Positions 18,783-26,692 of a stretch of DNA of 64,000 bases are shown piece by piece. Numbering within the stretch: the stretch's first letter is position 1; each line of letters begins with the position of its first letter. A model generated the notes under the pieces. The model was given only the letters and a program-made list of their open reading frames with translations. It was not told where the DNA came from and searched no databases. The position numbers and the translations under genes are program-made. The stretch covers positions 62,001 to 126,000 of the forward strand of contig NZ_JAPZSV010000009.1 of assembly GCF_027532185.1 (NCBI RefSeq). The letters run 5' to 3'. The stretch is from Hylemonella sp. GTDB taxonomy: Bacteria > Pseudomonadota > Gammaproteobacteria > Burkholderiales > Burkholderiaceae_C.

Positions 18783-20513
18783 TCAACCGGCCAGGTCCAG
18801 TGCCAGGGCCTCGGCCACCTTGATGCCGTCCACCCCCGCCGAGAGGATGCCGCCGGCATAGCCTGCGCCTTCCCCGGCGGGGTAGAGGCCGCGCACATTG
18901 AGGCTTTGCAGATCCTCACCGCGCGGAATGCGCAGCGGGGAAGAGGTCCGCGTCTCCACGCCGGTCAGCACGGCGTCCGGCATGTCATAGCCCTTGATCT
19001 TGCGGCCGAAGATCGGCAGCGCCTCGCGCATGGCCTCGATCGCATAGGGCGGCAGCGCGGGCTGCAGGTCGCCGAGCTTGACGCCCGGCTTGTACGAAGG
19101 CAGCACCGTGCCGAAGTCTGTCGAGGGCTGAGCGGCCAGGAAGTCGCCGACGAGCTGGCCCGGGGCCTCGTAACTGCTGCCGCCCAGTGCGTAGGCTTGC
19201 GCTTCCAGCTTGCGTTGCAGCACGATGCCGGCGAGCGGGTGGTACTGCGGTGGCTGCTCGCGCCGCATCGCCGCGGCCTGGGCTGCATAGCGCGGCCCGT
19301 CCTCGGGACCGAAGGCTGCGATCCAGTCGTCCACCGCTTGGCCGCTCGGGTAGTCCGGCGGCTCGATGCCCACCACCATGCCCGCGTTGGCATTGCGTTC
19401 GTTGCGCGAGTACTGGCTCATGCCGTTGGTCACCACGCGGCCGGGCTCCGAGGTGGCCGCCACCACAGTGCCACCCGGGCACATGCAGAAGCTGTAGACC
19501 GCTCGGCCGTTCTTCGCGTGGTGCACCAGCTTGTAGTCGGCCGCCCCCAGCATGGGGTGGCCCGCGTAGCGGCCCCAGCGTGCGCGGTCGATCACGCTCT
19601 GCGGGTGTTCGATGCGAAAGCCGATGGAAAAGGGCTTGGCCTGCAGGCTAACGCCGCGGTCCCAGAGCATGGTGAAAGTGTCGCGCGAGCTGTGGCCCAG
19701 GGCCAGCACCACGTGGCGGGCTGCCAGCTCATAGGTCTGGCCGTTGGACTGGTCGAGCACGCGCAGACCACGCAGTTCCTTGCCTTCTGGCGTGTCGTCG
19801 AGCAGCAGGTCGGTCACGCGCTGCTGGAAGCGGATCTCGCCGCCCAGGGCCTCGATCTGTTCGCGGATGCCCTCGACCACTTTCACCAGCTTGAAGGTGC
19901 CGATGTGTGGGTGCGCCTCGACCAGGATCTCGGGCGGCGCGCCGGCGTCCACAAACTCCTGCATGACCTTGCGGCCGAGATGGCGTGGATCCTTGATCTG
20001 GCTGTAGAGCTTGCCGTCGCTGAAGGTGCCCGCGCCGCCTTCGCCGAACTGCACGTTCGATTCGGGCTGCAGCACCTTCTTGCGCCACAGCCCCCAGGTG
20101 TCCTTGGTGCGCTCACGCACCGTCTTGCCGCGCTCCAGCACGATGGGTCGGAAGCCCATCTGCGCCAGCAACAGGGCCGCGAAGATGCCGCAAGGGCCGA
20201 AGCCGACGACCACCGGGCGCTCCGGCAGCTGGGCCGGGGCCTGCACGGGCGGGCGGTAGACGAGGTCGGGGCTGGGGCCGATGTGGGGATGCTTCCCGAA
20301 CTGCGCGAGCAGACGGGTCTCCAGTTCCGGCGCGAGCGCGACGTCGACGATGTAGACCTGTAGCAGCTCGGCCTTGCGCGCGTCGAAGCTGCGCTTGTAG
20401 ACCGTGTGGTGGCGCAGCTCGCCTGGCGCGATGCCCAGGGTCTTGCAGATCAGCGCGGGCAGAGCCTCGGGCGCGTGCTCCAGCGGGAGCTTGAGTTCGG
20501 TCAGTCGGATCAT
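18783..20513 (-). CDS. FAD-dependent oxidoreductase (COG2509-like)
   Basis: A 576-residue protein with an N-terminal domain of about 90 residues, then a Rossmann FAD-binding motif VVVGFGPCGIFAALLLAQMG and a C-terminal GEGAGYAGGILSAGVDGIKVAEALA segment that closes the flavin site. This matches the uncharacterised FAD-dependent dehydrogenase group. Internal FCMCPGGTVV and PEGKELRGL segments are typical. Substrate unknown; cytoplasmic. Its promoter, with GATAAT on the minus strand at 20545-20550, is back-to-back with that of rnpB. Confidence 0.82.
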   Translation of the reverse strand: MIRLTELKLPLEHAPEALPALICKTLGIAPGELRHHTVYKRSFDARKAELLQVYIVDVALAPELETRLLAQFGKHPHIGPSPDLVYRPPVQAPAQLPERPVVVGFGPCGIFAALLLAQMGFRPIVLERGKTVRERTKDTWGLWRKKVLQPESNVQFGEGGAGTFSDGKLYSQIKDPRHLGRKVMQEFVDAGAPPEILVEAHPHIGTFKLVKVVEGIREQIEALGGEIRFQQRVTDLLLDDTPEGKELRGLRVLDQSNGQTYELAARHVVLALGHSSRDTFTMLWDRGVSLQAKPFSIGFRIEHPQSVIDRARWGRYAGHPMLGAADYKLVHHAKNGRAVYSFCMCPGGTVVAATSEPGRVVTNGMSQYSRNERNANAGMVVGIEPPDYPSGQAVDDWIAAFGPEDGPRYAAQAAAMRREQPPQYHPLAGIVLQRKLEAQAYALGGSSYEAPGQLVGDFLAAQPSTDFGTVLPSYKPGVKLGDLQPALPPYAIEAMREALPIFGRKIKGYDMPDAVLTGVETRTSSPLRIPRGEDLQSLNVRGLYPAGEGAGYAGGILSAGVDGIKVAEALALDLAG

Positions 20514-20544
20514 GGCTTGTGTTGATCAAGCAGAAGAGGGCGTG

Positions 20545-20584
20545 ATTATCCCAGCCGGCACGACATCGCGCCGGCTGAGATAAT
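20545..20584. promoter_or_regulatory. Divergent promoter region of the FAD gene and rnpB
   Basis: Minus-strand GATAAT (20545-20550) faces plus-strand GATAAT (20579-20584). Between them lies the 7-bp inverted repeat AGCCGGC (20553-20559) and GCCGGCT (20570-20576), which ends two bases before the rnpB -10. Confidence 0.55.
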
Positions 20585-20594
20585 CTCCAGCGTG

Positions 20595-20930
20595 AAGTCG
20601 GCTGGACCGCCGCTGGTGCAAGCTGGGAAACCAGGCACTGGAGGAACGTCCGGACTGCACAGGGCAGCGTAGGAGGTAACACCTCTCCACCGTGAGGTGA
20701 GGATCAGAGCAACAGAGACGAGTCACTGCCGGGCAACCGGTGGTGGGTGAAACGGGCAATCTCTACGCGCAGCAATACCAAATAGGCCAGCGTTGATGTG
20801 GCTCCGCGGAGCTGGCGGGTAGGTAGCACCGAGCCGGGTGGGCAACCCCCGGCCCAGATAAATGGCGGTCACGCCGCGGCTGGATTCCGGTTCAGCTGTG
20901 GTGCACAGAATCCGGCTTACAGGCCGACTT
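20595..20930 (+). ncRNA. rnpB: RNase P RNA, bacterial class A
   Basis: The termini AAGTCGGC (20595-20602) and GCCGACTT (20923-20930) pair to form helix P1. Conserved blocks are the GAGGAACGTCCGGACT region near 20640, the GAGGATCAGAGCAACAGAGA stretch, GGTGAAACGGGCAAT, and the 3' AGATAAATGGCGGTCAC and CACAGAATCCGGCTTA elements that form P4. It is the catalytic RNA that matures tRNA 5' ends with the RnpA protein. The -10 GATAAT lies about 10 nt upstream. The exact ends are uncertain by a few bases. Confidence 0.95.
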
Positions 20931-20984
20931 CACACTTATTCCGTCCGGTGCCGCGCAGGCGGCACCGGCTTTCCTGCGATGTGC

Positions 20985-21521
20985 TCAGGACTTGGCGGCC
21001 AGGGCGCCGGCCAGGGCGAACACCGAATTGGGGGCCGACGTCTTGGGCGGCTCGGGCTTGCGCTGGGCAAAGATGCCGCGCCGCGTCGGCGCCTGTCGCT
21101 CCTCGACCGGCGTGCCCTTGGCGCGCTGCTCTTCGCAGAGCTGCAGCAGCTTGATGCCTTCCAGGTGTTCCATCATGCGGCTGTTGAGGCCGCTCCAGAG
21201 TTCGCGTGTGAGTTGCCAGCCGGCTTCGCCGGCATCGGTGTTCTCATCGGCCTGCAGGCCGCGTGGGCCCTCGACGGCGCGAATGATGTCCGCCACGCTG
21301 ATGAACTGGGCGCTGCGGCCCAGGGTGTAGCCGCCGCCCGGCCCGCGGGTGCTTTCCACCAGGCCCTGTTGACGCAGCTTGCTGAACAGCTGTTCCAAGT
21401 AGGACAGGGAGATCTGCAGCCTTTGCCCGATGGAGTTCAGGGGCACGGGACCGGCCGATTCGCGCAGGGCGAGGTCGATCATGGCGGCGACGGCAAAGCG
21501 GCTTTTGGCGCTGAGACGCAT
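20985..21521 (-). CDS. IscR-like Rrf2-family regulator lacking cluster cysteines
   Basis: A 178-residue protein. The N-terminal winged helix is nearly IscR: MRLSAKSRFAVAAMIDLAL, ISLSYLEQLFSKLRQQGLV and RGPGGGYTLG. In IscR three cysteines at about 92, 98 and 104 bind the iron-sulfur cluster. Here that loop reads GLQADENTDAGEAGWQLT, with no cysteine; the only Cys is later in LQLCEEQ. It is thus probably a cluster-free DNA-binding protein. I chose the ATG at 21521 (ribosome site AAAGGAAACGCC) over a longer frame. It is divergent from the NhaR-like gene across an AT-rich operator region. Confidence 0.82.
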   Translation of the reverse strand: MRLSAKSRFAVAAMIDLALRESAGPVPLNSIGQRLQISLSYLEQLFSKLRQQGLVESTRGPGGGYTLGRSAQFISVADIIRAVEGPRGLQADENTDAGEAGWQLTRELWSGLNSRMMEHLEGIKLLQLCEEQRAKGTPVEERQAPTRRGIFAQRKPEPPKTSAPNSVFALAGALAAKS

Positions 21522-21582
21522 GGCGTTTCCTTTCTCGGATGTGGCGCGCGTGCTGGATGGCACGCACACACGAAACTCTAGG

Positions 21583-21640
21583 GATATTCGATATTCCAGT
21601 AAATTCGAATTTTTGAGAGAGTCACTTCGATTAAATCGAA
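21583..21640. promoter_or_regulatory. AT-rich operator cluster between Rrf2 and NhaR-like genes
   Basis: Holds a GATATTC direct repeat (21583-21589 and 21590-21596), the 12-bp palindrome AAATTCGAATTT (21601-21612) and the 15-bp palindrome TTCGATTAAATCGAA (21626-21640). All share the core TTCGA or its relative. TTGAGA (21613-21618) with TCGAAT (21636-21641) is a weak promoter for the plus-strand gene whose -10 overlaps the last palindrome. Confidence 0.55.
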
Positions 21641-21654
21641 TAAAAGGAGTTCCC

Positions 21655-22554
21655 TTGAACTTCAAGCATCTGCACTATTTTTGGGTTGTCGCTCGATCCG
21701 GCGGTATTTTGAGGGCGGGTGAGCAGTTACACACAACACCTCAAACCTTGTCGGGTCAGATCAAGCTTCTGGAAGAGCGTCTAGGACGAAAGCTGTTTCG
21801 CAAAAGCGGCCGGCAACTGGAGCTGACCGACGACGGCCGCATGGCCCTGGGCTACGCCGACGAGATCTTCACGCTGGGCGCCGAGCTGGAGGCGGCGTTG
21901 CGCCAGCCACGCAGCGGGCCACGGGTGCTGGACTTCCGCGTCGGGGTGGCTGATTCGGTGGCCAAGTCCGTGGCCTACCGCCTCCTGGAGCCAGCCATGG
22001 ACCTGACAGTGCCGGTGCGCCTGATCGGGGTCGAGGGCAAGTTCCCTGACCTGCTGGCCCAGCTGGCCCTGCACCGGCTGGACCTGGTGATTGCCGACGA
22101 ACCGTTGACACGGCGCATCAGCGTCAAGGCCTACAACCATGCGCTGGGTACGTCACGCATGAGCTTTTTCTGCGCGCCCACGCTGCGCAGCGAGCTGCAG
22201 GGGCCGTTTCCGCAGTGCCTGCATGGCGCGCCCATGCTGATCCAGGGCGCGGCCTCCTCCGTGCGGCAGGAGCTCGATGCCTGGCTGCTGCGCCACGGGA
22301 TCCAGCCGCGCATCGTGGGGGAGTTTGACGATGGCGCGCTGATGACGGCCTTCGGCCGCGAGGGCCGCGGTGTCTTCATGTCGCCCACGGTGCTGGAGGA
22401 CGAGACCGTGGCGCACTACGGCGTGGAGGTCATCGGCCACGGCGACGAGGAGCTGGTCGAGGAGTTCTACGCGGTCTCGGTGGAGCGGCGCATCAAGCAC
22501 CCTGCCGTGGCCGCCATCACACAGGCGGCGCGCGGGCGCCTCTTCCACGGCTAA
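21655..22554 (+). CDS. NhaR-like LysR transcriptional activator
   Basis: A 299-residue LysR protein of the NhaR type: FKHLHYFWVVARSGGILRAGEQLHTTPQTLSGQIKLLEERLG is the helix-turn-helix region. The effector domain follows, with FREGRGVFMSPTVLEDE-like spacing near the C-terminus. NhaR activates sodium/proton antiporter or adhesin genes in enterobacteria; no antiporter lies nearby, so the target is unknown. The start is TTG, with AAAAGGAG 5 nt upstream. The longer open frame runs back through the divergent gene and is not plausible. The first 100 bases are AT-richer than the rest. Confidence 0.85.
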   Translation: MNFKHLHYFWVVARSGGILRAGEQLHTTPQTLSGQIKLLEERLGRKLFRKSGRQLELTDDGRMALGYADEIFTLGAELEAALRQPRSGPRVLDFRVGVADSVAKSVAYRLLEPAMDLTVPVRLIGVEGKFPDLLAQLALHRLDLVIADEPLTRRISVKAYNHALGTSRMSFFCAPTLRSELQGPFPQCLHGAPMLIQGAASSVRQELDAWLLRHGIQPRIVGEFDDGALMTAFGREGRGVFMSPTVLEDETVAHYGVEVIGHGDEELVEEFYAVSVERRIKHPAVAAITQAARGRLFHG

Positions 22555-22561
22555 AGCACGC

Positions 22562-23677
22562 TCAGCGGCACAGCGTGCCGGCCTTGAGGCGTTCAGCGCG
22601 CTGCGGCGTGGCCGGGTGCGTGCTGAGCCAGTCGGCCGTGCTGTCGGGCTGCGTCGACGGTGCGGGGGTGCCACGCCCGTGCGCCAGGCCCAGCAGCAGG
22701 TCGGCCATGGGGGCTGTGGGCTTTTGCGCGCGGGCCATCAGTGCCAGCGCGAAACAATCGGACTCGGTCTCGTGCTGGCGCCGGTAGGCCAGGCCCGTGA
22801 GCACCGTGCTGGCCAGCGAGACCACGCTGGAGACATCGCCCAGCGCCAAGCCCAGGCCCACGTTGAGCACGCCCTGCTCGACGATCAGACGTGTGCCGTG
22901 GCGGTGTTCGATGTGACCGATCTCGTGCGCCAACACCCCCAGCAAGGCGTCGTCGGACAGGCCGGCCTTGCCAGCGCCTTCCACCAGCTCGTCGGTCATG
23001 ACCACGATGCCGCCGGGCAGGGCAAAGGCATTGGGCCCCAGGCCGCGTCGGAACATCAGCTCGTAGCGCGGGCGATAGGCCGGGTAGCGCTTGAGCGAGG
23101 GGTCAAGCTGGCGCAGCAGATCGTCGAAGCCAGCGCGCAGCACCGCCTGGCGCTCGGGCGGCAGCTGGCTGGGCTTGAGCCAGCGGCGCTCGATCTGGCC
23201 CAGCGCCTCCTGGCTGATGCCCAGCTCCCACTCCAGCGGTACATGACGGCTCAGCTGGGCCGCGGCCCAGGGCGTGCCGTAGCGGTAGAAGGCCACGAGC
23301 CCGATGACGGCGATGGCCAGCACGCCCAGCAGCACGGCCCAGCGGGTCTGCATGCGCTGGGCCAGACCGGGGCGCGCACCCGCGGCGGCCAGGGCCTGCT
23401 GCCAGACTTCGGGCTGGTCGATCTCGACACTGCCGTGTTCGTGCAAGGCGATGGTCACGCGTTCAGGGGTGCGGTCGGCGCTCCATTGCGGCGGCCACTC
23501 CACCTCGTCATGTTCGAAGCGGCGTGACGCCGCGTGCGCCAGGTCCAGCACATGCAGGCGCAGGGCCGGTCCCTTGGGGCCGGGCTCGAGTACGATCAGC
23601 ACCTCGCGCGCGCGACTGCTGCGGCCGTTGAACCATTTGGCGCGCAGGGGGGCGGCCGGGCTGACAGTCTCGGCCAT
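22562..23677 (-). CDS. Membrane-anchored M48 metalloprotease
   Basis: A 371-residue protein. About residues 1-105 form a soluble N-terminal region of unknown fold, a single helix spans about 113-132, and the protease domain follows with the zinc motif HEIGH at 251-255 and the downstream ligand in QHETESDCFALALM. The fold places it in M48 (Oma1/BepA-like) with the catalytic part probably periplasmic. It starts 4 nt after the stop of the YjgN-like gene, so the two form an operon. A membrane-protein quality-control role is likely but unproven. Confidence 0.85.
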   Translation of the reverse strand: MAETVSPAAPLRAKWFNGRSSRAREVLIVLEPGPKGPALRLHVLDLAHAASRRFEHDEVEWPPQWSADRTPERVTIALHEHGSVEIDQPEVWQQALAAAGARPGLAQRMQTRWAVLLGVLAIAVIGLVAFYRYGTPWAAAQLSRHVPLEWELGISQEALGQIERRWLKPSQLPPERQAVLRAGFDDLLRQLDPSLKRYPAYRPRYELMFRRGLGPNAFALPGGIVVMTDELVEGAGKAGLSDDALLGVLAHEIGHIEHRHGTRLIVEQGVLNVGLGLALGDVSSVVSLASTVLTGLAYRRQHETESDCFALALMARAQKPTAPMADLLLGLAHGRGTPAPSTQPDSTADWLSTHPATPQRAERLKAGTLCR

Positions 23678-23681
23678 GGCC

Positions 23682-24905
23682 TCAGCCGACGATGTCCAGG
23701 CCGGCCGCATCGGCGAGGGCGTCGCCCAGGCCTTCCTGCTGCTTGACCAGATCGCCCACCAGCTGGTCCAGCCCACCCTTGATGTGCAGGGTGACCGAAT
23801 CAGCCTTCATGCGGTATTCGTTGACGCGGGCGAAGGGGCGGTAGAAGCCCAGGGTCAGCAGCGTGAGCAGCAGGTTCTTGAGGCGCAGGCGCACGAAGGG
23901 CCAGTGCTTCAGATCGCATTTGAAGCGTGCGATCTGGCTCAGGCCGACGTTGCTCCAGATCAGCTTGAACATGCGCGCCTCGCGGTAGGCGCGCGCCGGC
24001 GCCGAGACCAGGATCAGCGCCAGGAAGACGACGAGCACGGTCACGAGGATGAGCACGAACATCGCCGAGCCCCGGGTGCTGCTGAACAGGGCCTGCAGGG
24101 TGTAGAGCGTGCCGGCGCCCAGGGCCAGGATCAGTGCAATGCCAGCCAGCAGCACGGCCACGGTGGCGACCCAGATGCGTACGAAGTCGCTGTAGACCGG
24201 TTTCCAGCGCCCGCGCTGCTTGCCGATACCAGCGCGCAGCACGAGCAGGCTCTTGTAGTTGAACTCGACGCGGATGATGCACAGCAGGCTCAGCAGCACG
24301 CCCAGTGCGATCAGGCCCCATGCGGGCGCGCTGAAGGAAGGCAGCCCAGGACCGCCGCGCGGGGGAGGGGGCGCCACAGGGGCCGTGGCCAGCGGATCGG
24401 GGGCTTGCAGGGCCTCCACCCCGAACACGACGCCGATCCAGACCGCGGCCATCGCGAAGATCGGCCAGCTCGCCAGGTACACCTCCTTCCAGCCGGCCGC
24501 GAAATGCAGCTGCAGGCCGCGCCAGCGCGTGCTGGCCAGGCGAAAGCGCATGGCGCTGCCCCAGAAGTAGGGGGCGAGCACGGCCGCGGCGACGATGAAG
24601 AACAGCACCATGGTCTCCTGCCCGGTCTCGGCCGCGATCTTGTAGGCGATGTAAAGCAAGGCGAAGAGGATGAAGCTGACCACCATCTTGCGCAGAGGCG
24701 CAGTGAATTCCAGCGGGCTGCTGGCGATCAGAGTGTGGTCGTAGAACCAGCGCGCGGTACGCCGGCGTGCCCAGGGCGTGTACAGCCCCAGTGTGACGAT
24801 GGACAGCAGCACGTTGACGATCCAGACCCGGAAGTACTCGCCGCCGGTACCGGAGAAGCGTAAGCGGTAGGCGGCAATGCCGTGACGTTGCGTCCTGCTG
24901 TCCAT
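23682..24905 (-). CDS. YjgN/DUF898 family membrane protein
   Basis: A 407-residue integral membrane protein. Repeated segments of the DUF898 type (YFRVWIVNVLLSIVTLGLYTPWARRRTARWFYDHT, and again LKNLLLTLLTLGFYRPFARVNEYRMKADS) alternate with hydrophobic helices, about eight in total. A proline/glycine-rich loop interrupts the middle near residue 180. Function unknown. The ATG at 24905 fits homologues (short basic leader before YRLRFSG). It sits directly upstream of the M48 protease gene, and the pairing may mean they act together in the membrane. Confidence 0.8.
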   Translation of the reverse strand: MDSRTQRHGIAAYRLRFSGTGGEYFRVWIVNVLLSIVTLGLYTPWARRRTARWFYDHTLIASSPLEFTAPLRKMVVSFILFALLYIAYKIAAETGQETMVLFFIVAAAVLAPYFWGSAMRFRLASTRWRGLQLHFAAGWKEVYLASWPIFAMAAVWIGVVFGVEALQAPDPLATAPVAPPPPRGGPGLPSFSAPAWGLIALGVLLSLLCIIRVEFNYKSLLVLRAGIGKQRGRWKPVYSDFVRIWVATVAVLLAGIALILALGAGTLYTLQALFSSTRGSAMFVLILVTVLVVFLALILVSAPARAYREARMFKLIWSNVGLSQIARFKCDLKHWPFVRLRLKNLLLTLLTLGFYRPFARVNEYRMKADSVTLHIKGGLDQLVGDLVKQQEGLGDALADAAGLDIVG

Positions 24906-25014
24906 AACCCCTGCCCCCCGGTGATGTCGTTGCGCCGGCAGTGTAGCAGCGCGTCCCGGTGCGTGAACGGATCCTAGAGCCTGATCACGCCCTCGCAGTG
25001 AACCGTGGCATAAA

Positions 25015-25731
25015 CTAAAAGCGTTCGTGGGCCTGCAGATAGCGCCATTGCCCGGCGGGCAGCTGACCCATGGGCACACGGCCGATGCGGATGCGCTTCA
25101 TGGCCAGGATCTGCAGGCCGGCGCGTTCGCAGACGTAGGCGACCAGGCCGGGGTGGGTGCCCTTGATCGCCAGGCGTAGCTTGCTACGGCCGTTGCCGCT
25201 GCCGGTCAGGCTGGCCTTGAGAGGGGGCAGGGGCTGCCCGCGTGTGTCGGTCTCCCGCATCAGCAGCGCGAGCTGGGCGGGCGCGACCTCGCCCTGGACG
25301 TCGACCGTCATTTCCACCTCGATCAGGCGCTCGTCGTCGATCAGCTTGCGTGCCACCCGTGCGTCCTGGGTGTAGACCAGCAGGCCGCTGGCTGCGGGCT
25401 CCAGCGGCAGCACTGGCGTGAGCTGGCTGAAGTGGCGTTGGAGCACCCGCGTGCCGCCGGTTTCGGCGCTCCAGTGCTGTTCGGCGTTCAGCAGGGCCGG
25501 GGGCGAGGGATGGTCGGCCGGCTTGTGCAGCAGCAGCGTCACGGGCGGCAGTTCCGTGAGCCGCGCGTTCGGGGCGAGTTCGACCTTCTCGTTGAGCACC
25601 CGGAACTGGGGCTCCTCCACCACGCGGCCGTCCACCCGGACCCAGCCGCCTTCGATGTAGCGCTCGGCCTCGCTGCGGGAGCAGGACAGCTGCGCGGCCA
25701 GGCGCTTGGACAGGCGGACGGCTTCGTTCAC
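25015..25731 (-). CDS. RsuA/RluF-like pseudouridine synthase homologue, catalytic Asp replaced
   Basis: A 238-residue protein with an N-terminal S4 RNA-binding domain (VRLSKRLAAQLSCSRSEAERYIEGGWVRVDG) and a pseudouridine-synthase fold. The catalytic motif of this family is GRLD followed by x-x-S/T-x-GLL. Here the equivalent is LPLEPAASGLLVYTQD, with Glu where Asp is essential. It may be an inactive RNA-binding paralogue, or the Glu may be tolerated. It overlaps the MBL gene upstream by 4 nt. Confidence 0.75.
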   Translation of the reverse strand: MNEAVRLSKRLAAQLSCSRSEAERYIEGGWVRVDGRVVEEPQFRVLNEKVELAPNARLTELPPVTLLLHKPADHPSPPALLNAEQHWSAETGGTRVLQRHFSQLTPVLPLEPAASGLLVYTQDARVARKLIDDERLIEVEMTVDVQGEVAPAQLALLMRETDTRGQPLPPLKASLTGSGNGRSKLRLAIKGTHPGLVAYVCERAGLQILAMKRIRIGRVPMGQLPAGQWRYLQAHERF

Positions 25732-26636
25732 GGCGTGCGACCCTGCAGCGCCAGCAGGCGCTCCACATGGGCCTGCAGCGAGCGCTTGGCCAGCGGCCAG
25801 AGACTGACGGGCACATCGTCGTAGGCCAGCACGACCCAGTCGTCCAGCGTGCCCTGGGGTTGGGCCTGCATGGCGGCTCGCACCTTGGTTTCGCGGGCCA
25901 GGCGGTGGGCCTTGAGTTTGGCGATGACGGTGCGCGCCGCGTCCATCACATGGCCATGAGCCGGCAGGATGTAGCCCAGGCCCAGGCGCACGCAGGCGGC
26001 GTCGAGCGCGTCGAGCGCGTCGAGGTAGGCCGTCATATTGCCGTCGGGCGGGTTGATCACGGTGGTGCTGCCATTGAGGATGTGGTCGCCCGAGAACAGC
26101 AGGCCCGCGCCCGGCTCGTCGGCCAGCAGCAGGCAGAGGTGATTGGCCGCATGGCCCGGGGTGTGGATGACCTGCAGGCTGTGCTGCACGCGCCCTGCAT
26201 CGTCGTGCAGGGCGAGCGTCTCACCGTCGGCCAGCACCCGGTCGGGGCTGAACTGGCTGACGGCGTTGGCCGTGGGGGCCGAGGGCAGGCCCAGCACGGG
26301 CGGCTGGCGGCCGCTGCGCTCGGCGCACAGGGTCTGCAGCGGGCGGGCGGCGGGGGCATGGTCTGCATGCGAGTGGGTGCAGACGATGAGGCGGATGTCA
26401 CCCCCCGCGGCCTGCCAGAGGCGCTCGATGTGGGCCCGCTCCAGCGGCCCCGGGTCGAGCACCAGCCAGCCGGTGGCCGATGAGCCCACGAGGTAGCTGT
26501 TGGTGCCGGGGCCGGTCATGAGCCCGGGGTTGGGTGCGGTCAGGCGCAGCACGTGCGGACGCAGGGCCACGGGCGTCTCGTGTTGCCAGGGCGGCTGGGC
26601 CTGCAGGCCGGCTAGGGGTAGATGCGGGGTGGACAT
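25728..26636 (-). CDS. MBL-fold metallo-hydrolase
   Basis: A metallo-beta-lactamase-fold protein of 302 residues. The metal motif is HTHSHADHAPAARPL, with further ligands in HTPGHAANHLC, FSGDHILNGSTTV and ILPAHGHVM. This looks like the RNase Z/LACTB2-type group of thiol or nucleotide esterases with a C-terminal winged-helix tail. Substrate unknown. A 9-bp tandem repeat near 26001-26024 encodes LDALDALDA. An ATG seven codons upstream is an alternative start. Coupled to the pseudouridine synthase gene by a 4-nt overlap. Confidence 0.82.
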   Translation of the reverse strand: MSTPHLPLAGLQAQPPWQHETPVALRPHVLRLTAPNPGLMTGPGTNSYLVGSSATGWLVLDPGPLERAHIERLWQAAGGDIRLIVCTHSHADHAPAARPLQTLCAERSGRQPPVLGLPSAPTANAVSQFSPDRVLADGETLALHDDAGRVQHSLQVIHTPGHAANHLCLLLADEPGAGLLFSGDHILNGSTTVINPPDGNMTAYLDALDALDAACVRLGLGYILPAHGHVMDAARTVIAKLKAHRLARETKVRAAMQAQPQGTLDDWVVLAYDDVPVSLWPLAKRSLQAHVERLLALQGRTP

Positions 26637-26692
26637 GCGGGGTGTGAAACGTACCATGCGGCGACAAGCCCAACTCTAAAGGAGACTCCCTC

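Noticed and set aside
26001-26024. A 9-bp tandem repeat as a phase-variation tract
   Set aside because: Fewer than three full units, in frame (LDALDALDA), so slippage would not shift the frame.
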